A stretch of 15,703 nt of DNA from contig UQVI01000024.1 of the NCBI GenBank assembly GCA_900544515.1, positions 1-15,703 of the forward strand, read 5' to 3'. This document shows, in pieces, positions 6,530 to 14,017 of this stretch (the stretch's first letter is position 1; every line of letters starts with the position of its first letter). The notes beneath the pieces were generated by a model. That model did not search any database. It was not told the DNA's origin and worked only from the letters and a program-made list of their open reading frames with translations. The DNA is from an uncultured Oscillospiraceae bacterium. GTDB lineage: Bacteria > Bacillota > Clostridia > Oscillospirales > Acutalibacteraceae. A program made the translations under genes and the position numbers.

Positions 6530-6988
6530 TTAACGAGTCAATATATTATCGGTAATAATATTATGATATGAAGACCATATTACTCCAATGATAAATAGTA
6601 AAATCATTATTATTAAAATGATGATTGTTTCATCAAAATTAAAATATTTTCTATATATGCTTGGAAATTTCAACTTCAAATATAGTACATAAATTAAACT
6701 ATTTGTTGTTTTTCCTGCTTTGCATTTTTTTAAATTTCTATTTAAACATTTATATAATTTTGATTTAGGCAGATTAATCCCATCATATTTAATTAAGTTT
6801 ACTATTATTCTTTTGTTTTTTATTGCTTCATATTTTGAAAGATTAACTGGCTTTATTTCCAATAATAAATAATATTTACTTTTAAACTTTTTTTCGCATA
6901 TATTTAAAGATAAGTTATTATCACTATATTCTTTTATAAAATCGTTAATCAGTATTTCTGTTGAATTTTGATTGGATTTTTCATTCAT
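6530..6988 (-). CDS. Small single-pass membrane protein, candidate immunity protein for an Rhs tip
   Basis: Not recognised as a known family. The 152 residues are Lys/Asn/Ile-rich with a soluble basic N-terminal part (about 1-118) and one strong C-terminal membrane helix (about 121-139, IIILIIMILLFIIGVIW), leaving a short outer or cytoplasmic tail. The ATG is preceded by GAAGG about 8 bases upstream. It begins only 14 bases after the stop of a degraded Rhs core/tip fragment on the same strand, the usual place of an immunity gene in Rhs and other polymorphic toxin loci, and is closed by a good terminator. Its composition is clearly more AT-rich than the housekeeping genes around, as expected for a horizontally moved cassette. 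The immunity role is inferred from position only; it may equally be an unrelated small membrane protein. Confidence 0.6.
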   Translation of the reverse strand: MNEKSNQNSTEILINDFIKEYSDNNLSLNICEKKFKSKYYLLLEIKPVNLSKYEAIKNKRIIVNLIKYDGINLPKSKLYKCLNRNLKKCKAGKTTNSLIYVLYLKLKFPSIYRKYFNFDETIIILIIMILLFIIGVIWSSYHNIITDNILTR

Positions 6989-7002
6989 GCTAAAACCTTC
7001 AA

Positions 7003-7319
7003 TTAAAATATTAGTTTTTTGGCCCCTGTAAATAAAGCTGTAAAATAATTTGAAAAAGAATTGAATTCAGCAACAGCCATCGATTGGTTACGATTCTTAC
7101 TTAGTATAGAAGCTGCATTTATTACTGTAAGAAGTATTCCTAGAAAAGTAGCTATATTTGCAATATCTTTACTAGAAAAATCACCAGTAGGATCAGAATT
7201 ATTTATAGATCATTACTACAATACAGAAACAGATTAACACCAAATTTACTGTCTTTTGATATCTTAGCAATTTCAGGAATATCTGAATTTATAAACCTGA
7301 AGATTGAAGAATCGTAGTA
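7003..7319 (-). pseudogene. Rhs core end plus C-terminal tip, frameshifted remnant
   Basis: On the minus strand 7319-7209 reads YYDSSIFRFINSD...KFGVNLFLYCSND, the conserved end of an Rhs/YD-repeat core (family pattern RYYDP..GRFINxD...N.Y.YC.NNP). One base is missing at about 7209: read as GAT-CCT the next frame would continue IN-NSDPTGDF, matching the DPxG motif that ends Rhs cores. After DPTG a 59-residue tip follows to the stop at 7003, containing a hydrophobic stretch (IATFLGILLTVINAASIL). The rest of the large Rhs protein is absent upstream, so this is a displaced fragment. The small membrane protein starts 14 bases later. Rhs proteins are large surface or secreted toxin carriers; here only the core terminus and a tip survive. 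Confidence 0.8.
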
Positions 7320-7340
7320 ACGGGACTGGCGGTTGCCTGA

Positions 7341-7429
7341 GATAGTAATGCGATGTCAAACTATCAGTGCCGACTTTCAGTCGGCGACCTTTTTAGGGAC
7401 TGTGTAAACCACCGGTTGAACTGGTGGTT
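7341..7429 (+). ncRNA. Three-hairpin structured segment, possible IS200/IS605-type end or guide-like RNA
   Basis: Three consecutive stems occur on the plus strand: GATAGT/ACTATC (7341-7346 with 7360-7365), GCCGACT/AGTCGGC (7369-7385, followed by TTTTT at 7390-7394) and AACCACCGG/CTGGTGGTT (7407-7429). The last stem has a G-U pair on the plus strand that would be an A-C mismatch on the minus strand, so plus-strand RNA or DNA is the likely folded form. Subterminal palindromes and structured 3' RNA are typical of IS200/IS605-type ends (RNA families such as HEARO or IS605-orfB), but no transposase gene or fragment is recognisable here. The segment lies between the two Rhs tip modules. Confidence 0.35.
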
Positions 7430-7440
7430 ATGATTTAATG

Positions 7441-7839
7441 CTAATCTAAAATATTCATAATTTTGTTTAATTCTTCTTTTGAAAATGGGGAACTTGGATC
7501 ACAAGAAAATGTTGTAATAATCCAATCGGCGAGCATTTTATTATTTGGAAAAACTGCTAATGCCTGCTTCATGTAATAATAAATAACACTATAAACATCT
7601 TCAATTCTTGGAGAAACATATAAATAATTTTCGCAAATAGCTACATAGATATCGGGCGTTGTTTTTTTAGACAAACAGTAAATTAAAAAGGAATGCAAAT
7701 GGATAGAATTAACTTTTGAAAATAATTTTGTTAGATTTTCAAAAGTGATATCAATCTTCTCGGTTATAAGTGCAGTATAAACTTTATTATAACTACAAGA
7801 TTCTAATTGTTTGTTTAACTCCTTTATTGCGTTCCTCAT
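7441..7839 (-). CDS. Small soluble protein, candidate immunity protein of an Rhs tip
   Basis: Not recognised as a named family. The 132 residues contain no membrane segment or signal peptide and look mostly helical, with repeated Leu/Ile/Tyr-rich amphipathic stretches (for example about 33-55 and 78-108). Its ATG overlaps the stop codon of the preceding short frame on the same strand as ATGA (7839-7836), a coupling typical of toxin-tip/immunity pairs. That preceding frame follows Rhs core and tip fragments, so the likely job is neutralising the matching Rhs C-terminal toxin; this is inferred from position and size. The gene is intact whereas the toxin side is broken, as in orphan immunity genes kept for protection. 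It is AT-rich compared with the flanking operons. Confidence 0.6.
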   Translation of the reverse strand: MRNAIKELNKQLESCSYNKVYTALITEKIDITFENLTKLFSKVNSIHLHSFLIYCLSKKTTPDIYVAICENYLYVSPRIEDVYSVIYYYMKQALAVFPNNKMLADWIITTFSCDPSSPFSKEELNKIMNILD

Positions 7840-8012
7840 AATTTATCTCTCCCATTCCATACCCATACATTTCCAATGCGAAATACTTTATTTACTACTT
7901 TACCGGTTATAACAACAATCTCATTTTTGTACGTCCAAAGTATCTTAATACTTCCATTATTTTGAATGTACCATCGTTCACTGCGTATCCCTCTATAGAT
8001 TAAAGAGTTATA
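7836..8012 (-). pseudogene. C-terminal toxin-tip remnant overlapping the immunity-like gene
   Basis: An open frame of 58 residues without a convincing start, reading YNSLIYRGIR...VWVWNGRDKL, ends in a TGA that overlaps the ATG of the 132-residue gene. It is rich in Trp, Tyr and alternating hydrophobic/polar residues, suggesting a beta-rich fold. Stops in the same frame lie immediately upstream at 8013-8024. It is most simply the broken end of a toxin domain once joined to an Rhs core. No family is recognised. A GTG-started 24-codon frame in another register has a ribosome-like site but is less protein-like. Confidence 0.45.
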
Positions 8013-8021
8013 TTATTTTTA

Positions 8022-8156
8022 TTAACTTGCTTTCCTAATACCCATTTCCATTAATGTTTTGATGTATTTACGTGGACTAGAATCATGAGCGCTAATTTTT
8101 CCTATGCTTTTAAAAGAACCCTTAAAAAGACCAACAAGTCGTGTGCTGATTGATGC
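8022..8156 (-). pseudogene. Unidentified coding remnant after the Rhs fragment
   Basis: A 44-residue open frame bounded by stops reads ASISTRLVGLFKGSFKSIG...KTLMEMGIRKAS. It begins just past the point where Rhs similarity breaks off (about 8172) but is in a different register from it, so at least one indel or junction separates them. It is probably the C-terminal end of another displaced tip. It has no start codon, no ribosome site and no recognised family. Confidence 0.35.
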
Positions 8157-8172
8157 TCAAGCACATGCAGAT

Positions 8173-8424
8173 GAATCCGAGAGGTATTCCATTGGTATCA
8201 TACCGAAAATACATTGTGTTTGTGTCATCACTCTGTGACAGAATAACACCGTCTTTTGTATTGTAGTATGTAGTTACACCGTTTACAGTCTTGCTTGTTC
8301 TGATTCCGCTTTCATCATAAGTATAACTAAATTCGTTATCGCCGTCAATAATACTTTCAAGATTTCTGCCTGTGTTCCAGGTGAATTCTCTGTCACCACA
8401 GGTCAGAACATTTTGAATTTTATT
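8173..8424 (-). pseudogene. Rhs/YD-repeat core fragment, truncated at both ends
   Basis: The minus strand encodes 84 residues typical of Clostridia Rhs cores: LTCGDREFTWNTGRNLESI, FSYTYDESGIRTSKTVNGV, then GVILSQSDDTNTMYFRYD and NGIPLGF. These are successive YD-repeat units (pattern YTYDExGIRTSK). The frame opens at a stop just after the DUF2804 terminator and has no start; similarity ends abruptly after NGIPLGF, where a full core would continue to the DPxG segment. It is therefore a detached piece of a large Rhs gene. The other fragment at 7003-7319 supplies later core residues, but more than 800 bases of unrelated sequence separate them. Confidence 0.85.
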
Positions 8425-8432
8425 TTATAAAA

Positions 8433-8468
8433 CTAAAAACACCGAGTTTCTAAAAAAAGAAACTCGGT
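8433..8468 (-). terminator. Terminator of the DUF2804 gene
   Basis: ACCGAGTTTC pairs with GAAACTCGGT around an 8-base A/T loop, followed on the minus strand by GTTTTTAGTTTT. It begins 7 bases after the DUF2804 stop codon. Confidence 0.85.
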
Positions 8469-8474
8469 TTCAGT

Positions 8475-9503
8475 TTACCATTTATTATACACCTTTTCAC
8501 AGAAGGCATACATATCCTTTACTTCAAGCTTAGTACCATCATCAAGAATAACAAAGCCATTCCACAAGCCGTGAACCTGATGCGTTTTCATACCAAATAA
8601 ATTCAGCGGCATCAGATTAGAATAATGATCATAAAACGGTTTCATTGTCAAATCAAGTCTGCCGTCGGAGCTGATAAAATGCCAGTCCTCCATCCACTTG
8701 CTGCCGATTTCAGGGTCCTTTTCAAGATGCACATCGGATATTTTATGGCATATACCATCGTAAAACAAAGCCGTTTCTGTAGCGGTATCCGTATTACCAA
8801 AGCCCCAAGTCAGCTCAAAACCAAAGCGTTTTCCGTCAATAAGCGTACTGCCGTTTGCCCAGTACCACATATTCTGATAAGGCCAGATTCCCCTGCCCCA
8901 GTCGAGTACGGTGTATGTATTATCGCTTGTGAATTCAAATTTCTCATCACCGAATATCACACAGCCGTCGGTGGCAAGGCAGTTGATTTTATTGGTATAA
9001 AAGAAATGTCCCGGTTTATCAAAAGGTGTTGCAATCGTAATGCTTTCATGATGAGGGAGCCTGTTGCAGAAAAACTCAGCATACAATTTTTTCCCTTTGC
9101 ATTTTCCTTCAAATTTCAGATGATGACACTCGTCTGTAACATCAAAGGTAATTGCAGTCGCACCTCTGCTGTATGAAATATAATTCTTGCAATCACCATT
9201 TTTATTAAGCCGGTTTTTATCAGGAGTAAAAAGCTCTATACTCATTGTATCAAACTTTCTTCCCGTTTTTAAGTCTACAAAACCAAATGTGGCACAGGTT
9301 GCCAAAGAAATATTAAACAGATTAATCTGTACCATAATTTCACCATTGCACACCTGATAAAAATCCCATTCCTTAAGACGCATAATGCTTGGTGAACGCT
9401 TTTCAATATTGTATTCATAAAGATTACGCCTGCACCAACCGGGATTTGCCGGATTTCCGTTTTCGTCAAGCAAAGGCTGACATGCTGTAATTTCGTTCTG
9501 CAT
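8475..9503 (-). CDS. DUF2804 family protein
   Basis: A protein of 342 residues matching the DUF2804 family in length and layout: it opens with EITACQPLLDENGNPANPGWCRRNLYEYN, where the family usually has LLDxxGxxxxxGWxxxxxxxYN, continues with KEWDFYQV, and later has VLDWGRGIWPYQNMWYWANGS and FELTWGFGNT, Trp/Gly-rich segments of a beta-rich fold. No signal peptide or membrane segment is seen. The start is ATG at 9503, preceded by AGGAGGC about 6 bases upstream; the frame is open 21 codons further but that extension has no ribosome site and unlikely residues. It appears monocistronic with its own terminator. The molecular function of the family is not established, though its fold has been compared with carotenoid or lipid-modifying and sugar-binding beta proteins; I make no functional claim. 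Confidence 0.82.
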   Translation of the reverse strand: MQNEITACQPLLDENGNPANPGWCRRNLYEYNIEKRSPSIMRLKEWDFYQVCNGEIMVQINLFNISLATCATFGFVDLKTGRKFDTMSIELFTPDKNRLNKNGDCKNYISYSRGATAITFDVTDECHHLKFEGKCKGKKLYAEFFCNRLPHHESITIATPFDKPGHFFYTNKINCLATDGCVIFGDEKFEFTSDNTYTVLDWGRGIWPYQNMWYWANGSTLIDGKRFGFELTWGFGNTDTATETALFYDGICHKISDVHLEKDPEIGSKWMEDWHFISSDGRLDLTMKPFYDHYSNLMPLNLFGMKTHQVHGLWNGFVILDDGTKLEVKDMYAFCEKVYNKW

Positions 9504-9618
9504 CGCTTGCCTCCTGTAAAAATCATATTCTATTTTTACAATAACACAAAAAACACAGAAAGGCAATCATTCATTTCATGCAGGGTGCCCTATCAGATGT
9601 TTATTCGTCCTCTGTTTC

Positions 9619-9656
9619 TAAAAAAGACCTGTCGCTGCATATGCAACAACAGGTCT
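9619..9656 (-). terminator. Terminator after the ABC permease
   Basis: AGACCTGT...ACAGGTCT encloses an inner TGCATATGCA palindrome; the minus strand continues TTTTTAG. It closes the regulator-kinase-ATPase-permease unit 22 bases past the permease stop. Confidence 0.85.
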
Positions 9657-9677
9657 GAGGTGGGGTATTAATAAATC

Positions 9678-12248
9678 TTAGTTAATCTCTTCCTTAAGAG
9701 TTTCAATAATTGAATCATTCTTTAGCTTTGATACAGAATAGAGCATCGACAAACCTACAATAACAAACACAGCAAGGATTACGCCCAGATAGAGTTTCCA
9801 ATCAAGTTCAAACGGAATTGAGGTGGAAGATACTGTTTTATTCATAAGCACACTGATCAACACACTGATAGGAAGAGAAAATACCAGTGCTTTCAATCCA
9901 TAGAACACACTTTCAAGCATAACCATTTTTCTGAATCCCTTTGGCGTTGTGCCGACTGATTTGAGCATTGCAAATTCCTTACGTCGCATTGCGATACCCG
10001 TTGAGATTGTGTTAATAATATTAGCAATTGTAATAAGAGAAATCAGTGCAATAAAACCATAAACAAATACCTGAAGAACAAAAGCAATTGTATTCATTGA
10101 TTTCATCTGGTCAATATAGTCAGCTACATAGGTGCTGCCGAAATCATTTTCGTCAAAAATACTTTGTATACGCTCTGTAACCTCAGCATGCTTTTCTGTT
10201 TCAACACCGATCAGGTAAGGATAATCGGAATCATCTGCATAATCCTTATGAAGCGTATTTCTGGAATTTGAAAACGGCATATAAAGCGATATGGTATCAG
10301 CAGGATTAAGATTGCAGGCATAATTCTTGCCGTCATACTTTATAAAATCACTGAGTTCAATATCAACAGGCTCAGAGGAATGATTAAATTTGAAGGTTGT
10401 GCCAAGCAGCTTATCATTGAAGATTTTTGAATCCGTTTCATGATTCACGTTATTGAGCACAAGTGCTTTTGGCTCAGCGCCATAATATTTATTATAGTCT
10501 ATACCATTGCTTTCGCACAGTTTATTGAAATCCTCATCATCAATATAATTTATAATCATCGTTCTTTTTGAATCAAAGAATTTTGAGTAACCATTTGTTG
10601 TGTAATCAGCATTTGTAATGCTTTGGTCGATACCTTCCTCCTTCTCTGCTTCTTTTGAGAGCTCGAAGAAATCATTATTTACGCAATAATAATCATCTAT
10701 ATCAGCAACATCATCAAGCAGCTTGCAAAATTCCTCTGCATCATCAAGGCGAACTATTGCATTGATCTGATACTGCATTGATCCTACATTGGCTGACATT
10801 GTGAACATCTGGCAGAAATAGTTACAGCTCAAAAACAGAATTACGGAAAGTGCAATGGAGGCAGTGATAACTCTTGATTTTCTGCCGTTTCGCTTAAGGT
10901 TTTTATTTGCCAGCTCACCCTCATAACCAAACACCTTGCGTACTAATTTTGAAGACCTGACCTTTTTAGCTTTAATTTTTATTTCATCCCTCTGCCTTAT
11001 GGCATCAATAGGGGTAATAGATGATGCCTTACGTGCAGGAATAACGGATGAAATAAAGATTGTAAGCGCACTGAAAATAACAATAGCAATAATTGCCCAG
11101 ATTGGAATAGCGACAGACATTTGCATATTTTCAGAGCTTACACCGCTTAACATTCCGCTGTCAATAATCTGAGCACCCACAGCTTTAAGTGTAATACTGA
11201 TTCCGACTATACCGGCAATGATACCCACAGGGATACCGATAATGCCAAGAATAAGGCCTTCATAATAAACAGATGCCTTTTTCTGTTTTTTGGTAGCACC
11301 GACAGAGGCAAGCATACCGAGATACCTTACACGCTCTGAAAGTGACATACCAAAGGAATTGTATATCAAAACAACGGATGCAATCATTATAATTACAAGA
11401 ATAATGATTACAAGCGGAAGGAGTGTCATTGCTGTAGCACTGTTGCTGTCAATTGCAAATACGGTAATAAGATATTCGTCATTGATAGTATAGTTCACAA
11501 TCCCGTACTGGCTGATCATATCTTTAATGATATTAAGTGAATTATGGTCAAGATCTTTAAGCTCAATCAGTGCTCTTACAGGCTTATCATCAGGAATAGT
11601 ATAGCTGCTCAGATCGAGACCCTTTACAATTGGACCTGAAACACTTGTCGGCGGATTTTCGTGCAGGATTGCAGTAATTTTAAATTCACCGACATCCGTA
11701 AGCTCAAACTGCTCATCACTGAAATATCTGCCTGCAATATAGTTTTTTTCACCGTTTTCTTCAACAAGATAACGAACACCCAAAGGAATCGTTACTGTAT
11801 CTCCGATTTTCCAGTTCAGATTATTTCTTTCAATAAACTTCTGCTCAACCGCAATTTCATTCCCGTTTTCAGGAATAGTACCGTCATAACCGACAGTAAA
11901 CATCTGCTCCAGGTTGACCTTATCACCTACATAAATATCGCCTGTTCGTGCCGATTTTGACTTATCTCCCTCAAGCTGAAATGACTCAGATTCAGCACGT
12001 ACACCGACACGTTCAATCCTGTCGTCGTCCTTAAGCTGCTGCAGCTGAGAAGAATTAGCCTCAAAAATAGCATGCCTGTGGCCTGTTGCCAGAAAATCAA
12101 TTTCTGCAAAAAGATTTAAAAAGGATGCCGCTGCAACAAATACAGCCGTAATCATTGCAACCGATACACAGATACCAAGTGTAGTAATAACTGTTCTGCC
12201 CTTATTTTCTTTAAGATGACGAAGGGTTAATTTATTTACGATGTTCAA
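9678..12248 (-). CDS. ABC transporter permease with two FtsX (MacB-type) domains
   Basis: Membrane subunit of 856 residues. The layout is one N-terminal helix (about 19-46) after the KLTLRHLKENKGRT amphipathic start, an extracellular domain (about 50-270), three helices of the first FtsX domain (about 275-410, with SLSERVRYLGMLASVGATKKQ between the first two), then a second copy: NLKRNGRKSRVITAS entering a helix at about 460-485, a second extracellular domain, and three C-terminal helices (about 735-850, with RRKEFAMLKSVGTTPKG). Both coupling segments contain the family's xxGxxLxSVGxT pattern. It starts with TTG, overlapping the ATPase stop as TTGA, so the two are translationally coupled. Such pairs export or extract peptides, lipids or drugs (mechanotransmission type). 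The topology is unlike BceB (10 helices with one large loop). Control by the adjacent two-component system is likely. Confidence 0.93.
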   Translation of the reverse strand: MNIVNKLTLRHLKENKGRTVITTLGICVSVAMITAVFVAAASFLNLFAEIDFLATGHRHAIFEANSSQLQQLKDDDRIERVGVRAESESFQLEGDKSKSARTGDIYVGDKVNLEQMFTVGYDGTIPENGNEIAVEQKFIERNNLNWKIGDTVTIPLGVRYLVEENGEKNYIAGRYFSDEQFELTDVGEFKITAILHENPPTSVSGPIVKGLDLSSYTIPDDKPVRALIELKDLDHNSLNIIKDMISQYGIVNYTINDEYLITVFAIDSNSATAMTLLPLVIIILVIIMIASVVLIYNSFGMSLSERVRYLGMLASVGATKKQKKASVYYEGLILGIIGIPVGIIAGIVGISITLKAVGAQIIDSGMLSGVSSENMQMSVAIPIWAIIAIVIFSALTIFISSVIPARKASSITPIDAIRQRDEIKIKAKKVRSSKLVRKVFGYEGELANKNLKRNGRKSRVITASIALSVILFLSCNYFCQMFTMSANVGSMQYQINAIVRLDDAEEFCKLLDDVADIDDYYCVNNDFFELSKEAEKEEGIDQSITNADYTTNGYSKFFDSKRTMIINYIDDEDFNKLCESNGIDYNKYYGAEPKALVLNNVNHETDSKIFNDKLLGTTFKFNHSSEPVDIELSDFIKYDGKNYACNLNPADTISLYMPFSNSRNTLHKDYADDSDYPYLIGVETEKHAEVTERIQSIFDENDFGSTYVADYIDQMKSMNTIAFVLQVFVYGFIALISLITIANIINTISTGIAMRRKEFAMLKSVGTTPKGFRKMVMLESVFYGLKALVFSLPISVLISVLMNKTVSSTSIPFELDWKLYLGVILAVFVIVGLSMLYSVSKLKNDSIIETLKEEIN

Positions 12249-12928
12249 CCCATCCTCACCTCATCTCTTTTGATTTTGCCATCCTCAATAGCGATGATTC
12301 TGTCAGCAGAAAGTGCAATCTTATCATCATGTGTAATGATAATAACCGTCTGCTTATATTCCTTGTTAAAGTGTCTTAAAAGAGAAATGATTTCCTTGCT
12401 GTTTTCACTGTCAAGGTTACCGGTAGGCTCGTCAGCCAGCATAAGAGCAGGATTATTAACGAGTGCTCTGCCGATTGACACTCTCTGCTGCTGACCACCT
12501 GAAAGCTGATTTGGAAGATGTGTAAGCCTGTGTGAAAGTCCAAGCCTTTCTATAAGATCATCAATCTGCTTTTTATCAGGCTTTCTTCCGTCAAGCAGAA
12601 GAGGAAGTGTCAAATTTTCCTCAACAGTCAAAATAGGAATCAGATTGTAAAACTGATAAATAAGACCAATCTGTCTGCGTCTGAACACTGCAAGTGCAGT
12701 CTCATCTAGGGTTGAAATGTCCGTATTGTTAATAATTACGTTACCGCTTGTAGGTGTATCAACACCGCCGAGTATGTGCATCAAAGTGGATTTACCAGAA
12801 CCGCTGGGTCCGATAATAGCAATAAATTCTCCCTGTTCAACGGAGAAGGATACATTGTCAAGAGCCTTTACCATAGTATCGCCCTTGCCATAAACCTTTG
12901 ATAAATTTTTTACATCAAGAATTTTCAT
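12245..12928 (-). CDS. ABC transporter ATP-binding protein, MacB/LolD type
   Basis: Cytoplasmic ATPase that drives the permease encoded directly downstream. The 227 residues carry every ABC motif: Walker A GPSGSGKST (40-48), Q-loop Q92, signature LSGGQQQR (142-149), Walker B LMLADE (162-167) with DEPTGNLD, and switch H200. The start ATG has AAAGGAG upstream. It overlaps the permease start by four bases and follows the histidine kinase by 96 bases; that gap holds promoter and candidate operator sequences, so the transporter pair probably has its own regulated promoter. Confidence 0.96.
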   Translation of the reverse strand: MKILDVKNLSKVYGKGDTMVKALDNVSFSVEQGEFIAIIGPSGSGKSTLMHILGGVDTPTSGNVIINNTDISTLDETALAVFRRRQIGLIYQFYNLIPILTVEENLTLPLLLDGRKPDKKQIDDLIERLGLSHRLTHLPNQLSGGQQQRVSIGRALVNNPALMLADEPTGNLDSENSKEIISLLRHFNKEYKQTVIIITHDDKIALSADRIIAIEDGKIKRDEVRMG

Positions 12929-12955
12929 GTGAATTTATCTCCTTTCGTTGCCACT

Positions 12956-13017
12956 ATATTACCAATACCGGCTTACACCTTTGTGACTTTTTTATTACAG
13001 TTTTGTCACATTGTCAA
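12956..13017 (-). promoter_or_regulatory. Promoter region of the ABC transporter with two candidate response-regulator sites
   Basis: Read on the plus strand, TTACACCTTTGT (12973-12984) and TTACAGTTTTGT (12995-13006) are direct repeats exactly 22 bp apart, 9 of 12 bases identical. On the minus strand a good -10 TAATAT (12961-12956) has a poor -35 ACAAAG 17 bp upstream, lying inside the proximal repeat, as in promoters activated by OmpR-type regulators. An alternative promoter, TTGACA (13017-13012), 17 bp, TAAAAA, overlaps the repeats, which would instead suggest repression. The same motif is found once before the response-regulator gene. Confidence 0.6.
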
Positions 13018-13024
13018 TTATCAT

Positions 13025-14017
13025 TTATATAATTGACTTGTAAAATTTTATTTCAAACTGAGTTCCCTTATTTTCTTCACTTGTTACAGATATCTGTGCG
13101 TTTTCCTTTTCAAATATCATTTTCGCCAGTGCCAGTCCTATTCCCACACTGTCACTTGAGGAATTCTTGCCGTGATAGAATCTTTCAAAGATATGAGGCA
13201 AATCCGCTTTGGCAATACCGCATCCGTTATCACTTATCATTATACTGTTATAAATAAAATTCTCTTTCGTTGTAATTCTGAGCTCTCCGTTTTTATCGGT
13301 ATGTTCAATACAGTTTTTAATTATATTTTCCAATGCTTCAACAGTCCAACCACTGTCACCGACAATATCAAAATCACCGATATCCATAGTCAGGTCAATA
13401 CCTTTCAAATCAAGAGTAATCAGAAACGGCTTAACAGACTGCTCCAGAGCCTCGCGGCAGGAAAACTCTTCCTTCTTAAAATCAACAGTATCTGCATCAA
13501 GCTTTGACATCTTGAGCAGATTTGTGATAAGCCATTTCATCTTATCAAGCTGTGTTTCAATTATGGATATAAATTCCTGCTGCTTGTCCGCCTTTTTCTC
13601 TTCCTTAAGAAGGTCGGTCATCACCATCATTGAGGTAAGCGGTGTTTTCAGTTGATGAGAAATATCTGCCAGCGAATCTGAAAGATAGGTATTATCCCTT
13701 TCCAGCAGCTCATTTTTTGTACGAAGAAGAATCATTACCTTATAAATATTATTTTTCAGTATGGACACTTCACCCTCAGAATTATCTGCGATATCTAAAT
13801 CATATTTGCCTGAGCATATGAGCGAAAGATAATTGTTCAGTTCATTTAAAGCATCATATCTTTTCTTTGTATAATAAATAAAAATGCCTGTAACAAACAA
13901 GCCGAGCAGTGCACAAATTAGTGCGCACACCGGCTCAAAGAACAGACATATCATTGATAGCACAAATGTTAACAGGGCACCTGATGCCACTATTATTTTC
14001 ATATCCTTATTAATCAT
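13025..14017 (-). CDS. Sensor histidine kinase with minimal extracellular loop
   Basis: Membrane kinase of about 330 residues partnered with the overlapping response regulator. Two membrane helices (about 7-25 and 30-49) are joined by only a few residues, so there is no real sensor domain outside; such intramembrane-sensing kinases usually detect signals through an ABC transporter or inside the membrane. A linker follows, then the phosphoacceptor H-box DISHQLKTPLT (H121), N-box ENIIKNCIEH (230-239), G1 DNGCGI (263-268), the F-box FERFYHG and G2 GIGLALAK (292-299): a complete catalytic set. The ATG at 14017 overlaps the regulator stop by 8 bases; a TTG two codons earlier is also open. The ABC transporter genes follow, which fits a detoxification or envelope-stress module. 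Confidence 0.94.
   Translation of the reverse strand: MINKDMKIIVASGALLTFVLSMICLFFEPVCALICALLGLFVTGIFIYYTKKRYDALNELNNYLSLICSGKYDLDIADNSEGEVSILKNNIYKVMILLRTKNELLERDNTYLSDSLADISHQLKTPLTSMMVMTDLLKEEKKADKQQEFISIIETQLDKMKWLITNLLKMSKLDADTVDFKKEEFSCREALEQSVKPFLITLDLKGIDLTMDIGDFDIVGDSGWTVEALENIIKNCIEHTDKNGELRITTKENFIYNSIMISDNGCGIAKADLPHIFERFYHGKNSSSDSVGIGLALAKMIFEKENAQISVTSEENKGTQFEIKFYKSII

Noticed and set aside
7364..7440. A CRISPR array or tRNA among the hairpins
   Set aside because: There are no regularly spaced repeats, and no cloverleaf or CCA-type end can be drawn.
8475..9176. A 183-codon plus-strand frame at 8625-9176
   Set aside because: It is antisense to the DUF2804 gene, without ribosome site or recognisable domain.
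9504..9566. Extended N-terminus of the DUF2804 protein
   Set aside because: The extra 21 codons precede a clear AGGAGG ribosome site and lack family similarity.
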